From Prochlorococcus sp. AG-676-M04 (GTDB taxonomy: Bacteria > Cyanobacteriota > Cyanobacteriia > PCC-6307 > Cyanobiaceae): a DNA stretch of 43,482 nt. The first letter of the stretch is position 1, and every line of letters begins with the position of its first letter. The stretch lies in contig QCUB01000007.1 of NCBI GenBank assembly GCA_003210895.1, positions 1 to 43,482 on the forward strand, in the 5' to 3' direction. A program made the translations under genes and the position numbers. Positions 36,820-43,482 of the stretch are shown one piece after another. The notes below the pieces were generated by a model. The model did no database searches. It was not told the DNA's origin and worked only from the letters and a program-made list of their open reading frames with translations.

Positions 36820-36978
36820 TTACTCTTTTTTTGTCGAAAACAGAAAAATAAATATGAGAAAAATAAAAAGAGGTAAAAACCTTATCTCAACAAGATGAGT
36901 TAAAAATAATGTTAAAGGTTCAAATATCCAGTGAGAAAAAATTTGTATTAAAAAAATAAAAAAAATAAGAGTAATCAT
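36820..36978 (-). CDS. 52-residue, two-helix membrane micro-protein coupled to tsaC
   Basis: ATG (36976-36978) overlaps the stop of the tsaC-like gene by one base (TAATG), a sign of translational coupling. The product has two hydrophobic segments (ITLIFFIFLIQIFSHWIF and FLPLFIFLIFIFLF) separated by a short polar stretch, and ends KKE. It was missed by the ORF track. No family recognised. The coupling makes it a real gene with fair likelihood. Confidence 0.6.
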   Translation of the reverse strand: MITLIFFIFLIQIFSHWIFEPLTLFLTHLVEIRFLPLFIFLIFIFLFSTKKE

Positions 36979-37559
36979 TATCCTATTTCAGGAATTAAGA
37001 CTTGTCCCTCTCTAATTATTTTCCATTCTCCGTAATTAACCCAGGATATAATAGTACTAGCTTTACCGCTACATTTCTCCCAAGGAACGGGCCCTAAAAT
37101 ATCTACATTAGGTAAGTCAATCGAGATTCCTTTTGCACTAGTCTTTGATGGTAAACCTGAGATATTCGCACTTGAAGTTAATAGTGGGCCACTTTTCTTT
37201 ATAAGAAATTTAGCCATCATTGAATTTGGGATTCTTAAACCCAGTGTAAAGTTACTACAGGACAGTAATGATTTGCTTTCCTTAGAGATTGGAATAATCA
37301 TTGTTAATGGTCCCGGCCAATATCTAGAAGCCATATATTTGTAATCATCTAATGCAGATTCATGAACAAACTCATTAAATTGATAATTTTCTGCTCCCAT
37401 GAGTATTAAAGGTTTATTTTTACTTCTTTTTTTTACCTTATAAATTATCTCCGAGAACTTTGGTAGGCATCCAATGGCAGGTAAAGTATCAGTCTGAAAA
37501 ATTATGGGTAAACCACTATTTAGTTTTTCTAAAGCTAATTTTTGATCAATGACATTCAT
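36978..37559 (-). CDS. tsaC: L-threonylcarbamoyladenylate synthase, YrdC/TsaC-like
   Basis: This 193-residue YrdC domain has no Sua5 extension. FQTDTLPAIGC, the KxR loop (KKRSKNKPLIL) and TSSANISGLPS are the visible signatures. It makes threonylcarbamoyl-AMP from threonine, bicarbonate and ATP for the t6A37 modification of ANN-decoding tRNAs. It lies 20 bp after prmC on the same strand, and a tRNA-Thr (a t6A substrate class) happens to be next door. Likely operon prmC-tsaC-micro-protein. Confidence 0.88.
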   Translation of the reverse strand: MNVIDQKLALEKLNSGLPIIFQTDTLPAIGCLPKFSEIIYKVKKRSKNKPLILMGAENYQFNEFVHESALDDYKYMASRYWPGPLTMIIPISKESKSLLSCSNFTLGLRIPNSMMAKFLIKKSGPLLTSSANISGLPSKTSAKGISIDLPNVDILGPVPWEKCSGKASTIISWVNYGEWKIIREGQVLIPEIG

Positions 37560-37579
37560 TTAAATTATTAACCATTAAT

Positions 37580-38449
37580 TCATTTATATCTTCCAATTGT
37601 AAATCTTCCAATTCCAGAAAAATCTTTTAATACTTTTACCTCAGTAAATTTATTTTCAAGAAACAATTTTTTTACTCTCTCTCCTTGGTCAAAATGATTC
37701 TCGATCAATAAACAACCCTTATCTTTTAAATAAATGGGCGCATTTTGAACTATTTCCTTTATGTGATCTAAACCATCTTTCCCGCCCAAAAGAGCATTTT
37801 TAGGTTCGAAATTCTTCACCTCTATTGGTAATTTACTATAAGTATCTAGTGGAATATATGGAGGATTAGCTATAGCTAAATCTATTTCTCCTTTGAAATT
37901 TTCAAGAGGATCCCACCAGTTCCCATTATAAAATTTCAAATTAAATTGATTAGAATTTTTAGTAAAATTTCTCGAGGCAATCTCAATAGCATTTTTATCT
38001 ATGTCTGTTGCTATTCCATGCCAATTTGGATTTGCCATTGCTAATGCGATGCTAATTGCACCTGAACCAGTTCCTAGATCAACAAAGGTAATTTCTTCTG
38101 CCTTATTTTTAAATCTTCCCAAAATTATTTCAACTATAATTTCTGTTTCTGGTCTTGGAATGAGAACTTTATTTGAAACCTCTAATTTGAGATCTCTCCA
38201 ATATGAAATTCCGCTAACATATTGAACGGGAATAGAGGTATTAAGATGATCATCCCAAAAATATTCCAGTAATTCTAGATTTATTTTTAGTTCAAAGTTT
38301 TTTTCTGATTTTATTTTCAGTAAATTTAATTTTTCATATGATAAACCCCCCAAAGAATCAATTAAAAGGTTAAGTGATTGTTTGTCTCCTCCTTTTAATA
38401 ATTGTTTTTCTTTCCACATCGAAAATTCTTCTGCGGAAATAATACACAT
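37580..38449 (-). CDS. prmC: Peptide chain release factor N5-glutamine methyltransferase
   Basis: This 289-residue class I methyltransferase has FVDLGTGSGAISIALA as the SAM motif and ANPPYIP as the NPPY active site that binds the Gln side chain. It methylates the GGQ glutamine of RF1 and RF2. A small N-terminal helical domain precedes the SAM fold. ATG start (MCIISAEEF) is accepted; no better one is seen. It sits upstream of tsaC. Confidence 0.95.
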   Translation of the reverse strand: MCIISAEEFSMWKEKQLLKGGDKQSLNLLIDSLGGLSYEKLNLLKIKSEKNFELKINLELLEYFWDDHLNTSIPVQYVSGISYWRDLKLEVSNKVLIPRPETEIIVEIILGRFKNKAEEITFVDLGTGSGAISIALAMANPNWHGIATDIDKNAIEIASRNFTKNSNQFNLKFYNGNWWDPLENFKGEIDLAIANPPYIPLDTYSKLPIEVKNFEPKNALLGGKDGLDHIKEIVQNAPIYLKDKGCLLIENHFDQGERVKKLFLENKFTEVKVLKDFSGIGRFTIGRYK

Positions 38450-38461
38450 TAAATATTAAAC

Positions 38462-38614
38462 TTAACGTTTTGGACCAAGTTTACCTTTACTAGAGTCTGA
38501 GTAAAAGCTTGATTTTTCTCCATCCTGTGTCGAAATAAATAAACCAATCAAAAATATTGTTGGTACTCCTACAAAAAGAAGACTTGCTACGAACCCAAAA
38601 TTTGTTGTTTCCAT
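38462..38614 (-). CDS. psbM: Photosystem II subunit PsbM
   Basis: Not in the ORF track (50 residues). The N-terminal METTNFGFVASLLFVGVPT and IFLIGLFIS match PsbM, a one-helix subunit at the PSII dimer interface. The C-terminal polar tail (DGEKSSFYSDSSKGKLGPKR) is longer than in freshwater cyanobacteria (about 34-36 aa) and is, as I recall, usual in marine picocyanobacteria. Same strand as the ferredoxin gene upstream. Confidence 0.93.
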   Translation of the reverse strand: METTNFGFVASLLFVGVPTIFLIGLFISTQDGEKSSFYSDSSKGKLGPKR

Positions 38615-38717
38615 TAAAAATACAAATTTACTTATTTATTAAAGACTATAAACGTTTAAATAGAAATTGAGTAGAAAAATCAAAAAGTCTACTAACTCAT
38701 TAACAGTCTTAAACAAT

Positions 38718-39080
38718 TTATCTAGGCAACTTTTTGTTTTCAGCAGATTTTTTCAAATCTTTTAAATTTGACGGCGGGGATTGAGGCTTAGTAAGTATTA
38801 CTGCAGATGACTTTATTAAAGTTTGACAAGCAAGTCTCCAGTTATCAGGTCTATTTTTGAGTTTTTCTTCTTCAACTACAGTAAGAGGACTAAGAGAATT
38901 TTTCGTTCCTCCTTCAACTGAGACAAAACAAGTACTGCATTGCCCAACTCCACCACAATTTCCTAATATCCCTTTTAATCCATAAAGTTGTAATTGCTCT
39001 CTAATTACTAACTCTCTTAAATTCTCTCCAGGTTTACATTGAATATCTATACCTTCCCTGATGAATCTGATAGTTGTCAT
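38718..39080 (-). CDS. 2Fe-2S ferredoxin (plant-type fold)
   Basis: This 120-residue protein contains the cluster cysteines C42, C48, C51 and C85 in GNCGGVGQCSTCFVSVEGG and RLACQTLI. Spacing of the first three (Cx5Cx2C) is that of [2Fe-2S] ferredoxins. The sequence differs from photosynthetic PetF in surrounding residues and has a basic C-terminal tail (SAENKKLPR), so a dedicated partner seems more likely than bulk PSI electron transfer. It is divergent from psbB, 223 bp apart. Confidence 0.87.
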   Translation of the reverse strand: MTTIRFIREGIDIQCKPGENLRELVIREQLQLYGLKGILGNCGGVGQCSTCFVSVEGGTKNSLSPLTVVEEEKLKNRPDNWRLACQTLIKSSAVILTKPQSPPSNLKDLKKSAENKKLPR

Positions 39081-39303
39081 TTTTTTAGTTATTTTTATCT
39101 ATTTTGGCGCTTTACTTTGAGAATTGTGACCAAAATATTAACATATTTTAGTTAAAATTTCCCTGTAATCCAAGTGATAGAAAGATATCTGCCCCATTTT
39201 ACTAAGAAAATTAATTTATTTACAAAACTCTCTCAAAGCCCAAAAAACCCTTACTATCATGATGTTTAGCTGTTAATTCAGCATCGTTACAAGAATTTAA
39301 CCG

Positions 39304-40827
39304 ATGGGATTGCCTTGGTATCGAGTTCACACAGTAGTTATCAACGACCCAGGTCGACTACTAGCTGTGCATCTCATGCATACTGCATTATTAGCCGGCT
39401 GGGCCGGTTCTATGGCTTTATATGAATTAGCCATTTTTGATCCTTCAGACGCTGTTCTAAATCCAATGTGGAGACAGGGAATGTATGTCATGCCATTTAT
39501 GGCAAGATTAGGAATCACAAGTAGTTGGAACGGATGGGATATTACTGGTGCTACTGGAGTTGATCCAGGATTCTGGAGCTTTGAAGGTGTTGCCGCAGCC
39601 CACATTGTTTTTAGTGGACTTTTAATGCTTGCTTCAATCTGGCATTGGACATATTGGGATTTAGAGTTATGGGAGGATGAAAGGACAGGGGAACCTGCTC
39701 TTGATCTCCCAAGAATATTTGGGATACATCTTCTTTTGGCAGGGATTACTTGCTTTGGATTCGGTGCTTTTCATTGTGCGAATGTCGGCATTTGGGTTTC
39801 AGACCCTTATGGTTTAACTGGGCATGTCGAACCAGTATCTCCATCCTGGGGAGCAGATGGATTTAATCCATTCAATCCTGGAGGAATAGTTGCCAATCAT
39901 ATCGCAGCAGGACTTCTTGGTATTATTGGTGGAATATTTCACATTACCAACAGACCAGGAGAAAGGCTCTATAGAGCTTTGAAACTGGGGAGTCTGGAAG
40001 GAGTATTAGCAAGTGCTTTAGCGGCTGTTCTTTTTGTATCTTTTGTCGTCGCTGGTACTATGTGGTATGGATCTGCCACAACCCCTGTAGAATTATTTGG
40101 ACCTACAAGATATCAATGGGACTCTGGTTACTTCAAAACTGAAATAAATAGGAGAGTTCAAACAGCTATCGATAATGGCGCAACCAGAGAAGAAGCATAT
40201 GCTTCAATTCCAGAAAAGTTAGCTTTCTACGACTATGTAGGGAATAGCCCTGCTAAAGGAGGTTTGTTTAGGGTTGGAGCTCTTGTAAATGGAGATGGTT
40301 TACCAACTGGTTGGCAAGGTCATATTGCTTTCCAGGATAAAGAAGGTAATGATTTGGAAGTTAGAAGAATTCCTAACTTCTTTGAAAATTTCCCAGTTAT
40401 TTTGGAAGATAAGGAAGGAAATGTAAGAGCGGATATCCCCTTTAGAAGAGCTGAAGCAAAGTATTCATTTGAACAAACTGGTATTACAGCTACTATTTAC
40501 GGGGGTGATCTTAATGGGCAGACATTTACAGATCCTGCGGTGGTTAAGAGATTAGCTAGAAAAGCGCAGCTTGGAGAGGCATTCAAATTTGATAGAGAAA
40601 CTTATAAATCTGATGGAGTATTCCGAAGTTCTCCAAGAGCTTGGTTTACTTATGCACATTTATGTTTCGGATTATTATTCTTATTTGGTCATTGGTGGCA
40701 TGCTTCAAGAACTCTTTACAGAGACTCGTTTGCTGGTATTGACGCCGAAATAGGTGATCAAGTTGAGTTTGGTCTCTTTAAGAAACTTGGCGACGAAACC
40801 ACTAGAAGAATCCCTGGAAGGGTCTAA
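39304..40827 (+). CDS. psbB: Photosystem II CP47 apoprotein
   Basis: The 507-residue, six-helix core antenna protein of PSII binds about 16 chlorophylls and beta-carotene. The start [35 protein letters not shown] and the large lumenal loop (about 255-450) match CP47 throughout. The chlorophyll-ligand His motifs ([28 protein letters not shown]) are intact. A TATCAT-like -10 lies near 39254 but is not proven. psbT follows 24 bp after. Confidence 0.99.
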   Translation: MGLPWYRVHTVVINDPGRLLAVHLMHTALLAGWAGSMALYELAIFDPSDAVLNPMWRQGMYVMPFMARLGITSSWNGWDITGATGVDPGFWSFEGVAAAHIVFSGLLMLASIWHWTYWDLELWEDERTGEPALDLPRIFGIHLLLAGITCFGFGAFHCANVGIWVSDPYGLTGHVEPVSPSWGADGFNPFNPGGIVANHIAAGLLGIIGGIFHITNRPGERLYRALKLGSLEGVLASALAAVLFVSFVVAGTMWYGSATTPVELFGPTRYQWDSGYFKTEINRRVQTAIDNGATREEAYASIPEKLAFYDYVGNSPAKGGLFRVGALVNGDGLPTGWQGHIAFQDKEGNDLEVRRIPNFFENFPVILEDKEGNVRADIPFRRAEAKYSFEQTGITATIYGGDLNGQTFTDPAVVKRLARKAQLGEAFKFDRETYKSDGVFRSSPRAWFTYAHLCFGLLFLFGHWWHASRTLYRDSFAGIDAEIGDQVEFGLFKKLGDETTRRIPGRV

Positions 40828-40851
40828 ATTAAACTTTATTATTTTTTTCTC

Positions 40852-40950
40852 ATGGAAGCTTTTGCTTACGTACTTATTTTAACTCTCGCAGTTGTCACTC
40901 TATTTTTTGCAGTCGCTTTTAGAGATCCACCTAAATTCGACAGGAAATAA
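40852..40950 (+). CDS. psbT: Photosystem II subunit PsbT
   Basis: Not in the ORF track (32 residues). [23 protein letters not shown] plus RDPPKFDRK matches PsbT, a single-helix subunit at the PSII dimer contact near D1. It lies 24 bp after psbB and is followed by an intrinsic terminator seven bases later, so psbB-psbT form one transcript. Confidence 0.97.
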   Translation: MEAFAYVLILTLAVVTLFFAVAFRDPPKFDRK

Positions 40951-40956
40951 AGTAAA

Positions 40957-40990
40957 AAATCTCTCCAATGTGTTGGAGGGATTTTTTTTT
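40957..40990 (+). terminator. Rho-independent terminator of psbB-psbT
   Basis: A 12-base-pair stem (AAATCTCTCCAA with TTGGAGGGATTT, including one T-G wobble) with a TGTG loop runs into a nine-base T tract. It is positioned directly after psbT and marks the operon's 3' end. Its reverse also has a T run. Confidence 0.9.
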
Positions 40991-41053
40991 ACCACTTTTC
41001 ATATTCGTAATATTAATCTACTATTAGAGGTATAGATTGTATTAATTCACTAT

Positions 41054-41533
41054 ATGCAGTGTCCTACCTGTCAAAACACAGATAGCAGAGTTTTAGAATC
41101 TAGATCTGCTGATACTGGTAAAAGTGTAAGAAGAAGAAGAGAATGTTTAAATTGCAGCTTTAGATTTACCACTTATGAAAGAGTTGAGACAATGCCGATT
41201 TCAGTTCTAAAAAAGGATGGAAGTAGAGAATTATTTAATAAAGATAAATTAGTAACTGGGATATCTAGAGCATGTGAAAAAACTACATTTTCGAGAGAAG
41301 CTATTATTAACTTTGTTGATGGTATTGAATCGCAAATAATACAAGACTCAAATAAAGATCTTAAATCTTCTCAAATTGGAGAATTAATTCTTAAAGGGTT
41401 AAGGAAAGAGAATGAAGTTGCTTACATAAGATATGCATCAGTTTATAGAAAGTTTAATGGAGTAAAAGACTTTGTTGCTACTCTTGAATCTTTAAAAGGT
41501 AGTTCAAAAAATGAATTAGCTTCAATTTCATAA
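41054..41533 (+). CDS. nrdR: Transcriptional repressor NrdR
   Basis: At 159 residues, the N-terminal zinc ribbon has Cys3 and Cys6 ([15 protein letters not shown]) with Cys31 and Cys34 (ECLNCSFRF). An ATP-cone domain follows ([17 protein letters not shown] onwards). It represses ribonucleotide reductase genes in response to dATP. No nrd gene is in this window. It begins 100 bp after the psbT stop and precedes rpsA in the same direction. Confidence 0.96.
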   Translation: MQCPTCQNTDSRVLESRSADTGKSVRRRRECLNCSFRFTTYERVETMPISVLKKDGSRELFNKDKLVTGISRACEKTTFSREAIINFVDGIESQIIQDSNKDLKSSQIGELILKGLRKENEVAYIRYASVYRKFNGVKDFVATLESLKGSSKNELASIS

Positions 41534-41587
41534 ATTCACCCTATCGAAGTGTAGAATATTAAATACAAATAATTTGCTCTTTAGTTT

Positions 41588-41630
41588 GCAGGCTAAAAGC
41601 ATTCCTTTCTAACTACCTTAGGTGGTCTGC
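41588..41630 (+). promoter_or_regulatory. Structured leader before rpsA
   Basis: An ACTACC/GGTGGT hairpin (41612-41617 with 41621-41626) lies inside an outer GCAG/CTGC pair (41588-41591 with 41627-41630), ending ten bases before the rpsA ATG. Known S1 genes are often controlled through their leader, so this hairpin might take part. The stems are short and could be chance. Confidence 0.3.
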
Positions 41631-41640
41631 GTTTTAACAA

Positions 41641-42732
41641 ATGATTGAAAACTCTTCCCAAACCGTAAAAGAAATTTCAGAAGACAAAGAAATTGAGAAT
41701 ATAACTGCAGAAGAAAATACTTCAGAGATTGCAAAAGAGGAAGATCTTTCATTTGACCCTAAAGACATACCTTCTGCAGATTCTTCTTCAAGTAGGCGAA
41801 ATAGTGATTTGGATAGTGCAGGATTTACTCAAGAAGAGTTTGCATCTTTATTAGGAAAATATGATTACAACTTTAAGCCTGGCGATCTTGTAAAAGGTAC
41901 AGTTTTCGCTTTAGAGCCCAAAGGCGCAATGATAGATATAGGAGCTAAGACTGCAGCTTTTATGCCTATGCAAGAAGTGTCAATAAATAGAGTTGAAGGA
42001 CTAAGTGATGTTTTGCAACCTTCAGAAAGTAGAGAATTTTTTATAATGAGTGAGGAAAATGAAGATGGCCAGTTAGCATTATCAATTAGAAGAATAGAAT
42101 ATCAAAGAGCCTGGGAAAGGGTAAGGCAACTACAAAAAGAAGATGCAACTATATATTCTGAGGTATTTGCAACTAATAGAGGAGGGGCTTTAGTAAGAGT
42201 GGAAGGATTGAGAGGTTTTATTCCTGGATCTCATATTAGTGCCCGAAAAATAAAAGAAGATTTGGAAGGTGAGTATTTACCTTTGAAATTTCTTGAGGTA
42301 GATGAGGAAAGAAACAGATTAGTTTTAAGTCATAGAAGAGCATTAGTTGAGAAAAAAATGAATAGACTTGAAGTCGGTGAAGTTGTTATAGGTTCAGTAA
42401 AGGGAATAAAACCTTATGGAGCATTCATCGATATTGGTGGTGTAAGTGGTCTTCTACATATTTCTGAAATCAGTCATGAGCATATTGAAACGCCTCATAA
42501 TGTTTTAAATGTAAATGATCAGATGAAGGTAATGATAATAGATTTAGATTCCGAGAGAGGTAGAATTTCTTTATCAACTAAAGCTTTAGAACCTGAACCA
42601 GGGGATATGTTAACTGATCCACAAAAAGTTTTTAATAAAGCTGAAGAAATGGCTGCAAAATATAAACAAATGTTACTTGAGCAAACTGATGAAAATGAAG
42701 ATCAAACAGCAGAGATTACAGAAAGCGTATAA
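41641..42732 (+). CDS. rpsA: 30S ribosomal protein S1 (three S1 domains)
   Basis: This 363-residue RNA-binding protein has an acidic N-terminal 60 residues, then S1 domains at about 78-150 (FKPGDLVKGTVFAL...), about 163-230 (VFATNRGGALVRVEGLRGFIPGS), and about 245-320 (EVGEVVIGSVKGIKPYGAFIDIGG...LLHISEI). An acidic tail follows. It helps mRNA bind the 30S subunit. The three-domain form is shorter than E. coli S1 (six domains) but normal for cyanobacteria. Confidence 0.94.
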   Translation: MIENSSQTVKEISEDKEIENITAEENTSEIAKEEDLSFDPKDIPSADSSSSRRNSDLDSAGFTQEEFASLLGKYDYNFKPGDLVKGTVFALEPKGAMIDIGAKTAAFMPMQEVSINRVEGLSDVLQPSESREFFIMSEENEDGQLALSIRRIEYQRAWERVRQLQKEDATIYSEVFATNRGGALVRVEGLRGFIPGSHISARKIKEDLEGEYLPLKFLEVDEERNRLVLSHRRALVEKKMNRLEVGEVVIGSVKGIKPYGAFIDIGGVSGLLHISEISHEHIETPHNVLNVNDQMKVMIIDLDSERGRISLSTKALEPEPGDMLTDPQKVFNKAEEMAAKYKQMLLEQTDENEDQTAEITESV

Positions 42733-42876
42733 TCTATTATTTTTTAAAGTTTTCCTTTTCTGAATAATGAATTTAAATAAATTTAATTTAGTTATTTTGT
42801 AATTTGAGCTTAATAACTATTGATTACTAATTGTGATTTAAATTAGGATTAAGATAATTATTAAAAAAAATTATAA

Positions 42877-43482
42877 ATGAGTGATTTTATTTTCACTTCT
42901 GAATCCGTTACTGAAGGCCATCCTGACAAGATCTGCGATCAAATAAGTGACGCTGTTTTAGATGCTTTATTGACCGAAGACCCAGAAAGCAGAGTAGCTT
43001 GCGAAACAGTAGTCAATACTGGTCTTTGTTTACTAACTGGTGAAATAACCTCTAAGGCAAAGCTTGATTATATAAAACTTGTAAGAAATGTAATTAAAGA
43101 AATTGGATATGAAGGTTCAAAAGCTGGAGGGTTTGACTCAAATAGCTGTGCCGTTTTAATAGCTCTTGACGAGCAATCACCTGATATTTCCCAAGGGGTA
43201 AATGAAGCAGATGATGTGAACGATGATTTGGGGGATAATACTGGGGCTGGTGATCAAGGAATAATGTTTGGGTATGCATGTGATGAAACACCTGAACTAA
43301 TGCCTTTGCCAATTAGCCTGGCTCATAGATTAGCAATACAACTTGCTAAGGTAAGACATGAAAAAGTTCTTGATTACCTCCTCCCTGATGGAAAAACTCA
43401 AGTAAGTATTGATTACAAAAAAGGTGTCCCAGTTTCAATAAACACTATTTTAATATCAACTCAGCATATGGCTGAGATTAAT
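42877..43482 (+). CDS. metK: S-adenosylmethionine synthetase, N-terminal part
   Basis: The frame is open to the window end, showing 202 of about 415 residues. [27 protein letters not shown] is the methionine and ATP-binding start of MetK, and [24 protein letters not shown] follows around residue 127. It makes SAM from methionine and ATP. It starts 144 bp after rpsA. The 72-aa minus ORF in this interval is a shadow. Confidence 0.97.
   Translation, partial: MSDFIFTSESVTEGHPDKICDQISDAVLDALLTEDPESRVACETVVNTGLCLLTGEITSKAKLDYIKLVRNVIKEIGYEGSKAGGFDSNSCAVLIALDEQSPDISQGVNEADDVNDDLGDNTGAGDQGIMFGYACDETPELMPLPISLAHRLAIQLAKVRHEKVLDYLLPDGKTQVSIDYKKGVPVSINTILISTQHMAEIN

Noticed and set aside
38001-38225. 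74-aa plus ORF antisense to prmC
   Set aside because: A shadow of the methyltransferase SAM region with no independent support.

Overview
The window is almost certainly from a high-light-adapted Prochlorococcus (marine picocyanobacterium). The evidence is strong AT richness outside the rRNA genes, very short spacers, and the cyanobacterial photosynthesis genes psbB-psbT, psbM, petB-petD, psaE and a small Hli protein, alongside minCDE, a CtpA-type protease and a GH100 invertase. There is also one rRNA operon with tRNA-Ile and tRNA-Ala in its spacer. I see no transposase, integrase, CRISPR array or phage module. The region is chromosomal and mostly conserved. Its least explained content is very small genes and structured non-coding DNA.

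Layout. 1-12.4 kb is a mosaic of small, often family-specific genes: proline iminopeptidase, two family-2 glycosyltransferases, a CPBP membrane protease, the ribosome-rescue factor ArfB, a PrxQ/Bcp peroxiredoxin, TatA, a Nif11-domain protein and many short unknowns, most with one predicted membrane helix. 12.5-18.5 kb holds a carotenoid-isomerase-like FAD enzyme, more small membrane proteins, a compact plastoquinol terminal oxidase (PTOX), a polyglutamine micro-protein, an Hli-type protein missed by the ORF track, and a DUF3104-type gene. 18.6-23.7 kb has a GNAT acetyltransferase, a rhomboid protease, an aldehyde dehydrogenase, a LysM protein and psaE-mutM. 23.75-28.85 kb is the minus-strand rRNA operon (16S, tRNA-Ile, tRNA-Ala, 23S, 5S), preceded by about 600 bp without an ORF. 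29.4-36.7 kb holds the invertase, petBD, and a ctpA-HD hydrolase-minC-minD-minE run. 36.7-43.5 kb holds tRNA-Thr, tsaC-like and prmC translation genes, psbM, a 2Fe-2S ferredoxin, psbB-psbT, nrdR, rpsA and the start of metK.

How the genes fit together. Photosynthetic electron transport is represented at several points: PSII core CP47, PsbT and PsbM; cytochrome b6f PetB and PetD; PSI PsaE; an electron outlet (PTOX); photoprotection (Hli); and PSII D1 maturation (CtpA). Translation genes (rRNAs, tRNAs, rpsA, prmC, tsaC, arfB) and division-site selection (minCDE) make up most of the rest.

The observations most worth a second look are two structured non-coding elements. One is a multi-hairpin region ending in an intrinsic terminator between divergent genes (about 1380-1576). 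The other is a nested or alternative-pairing element at 7571-7641 between arfB and a small coiled-coil gene. Next come the set of sub-60-residue membrane proteins, the polyQ micro-protein next to the Hli gene, and a LexA-box-like palindrome before the DUF3104-type gene. All calls come from reading the sequence and from family knowledge. No database or folding program was run.
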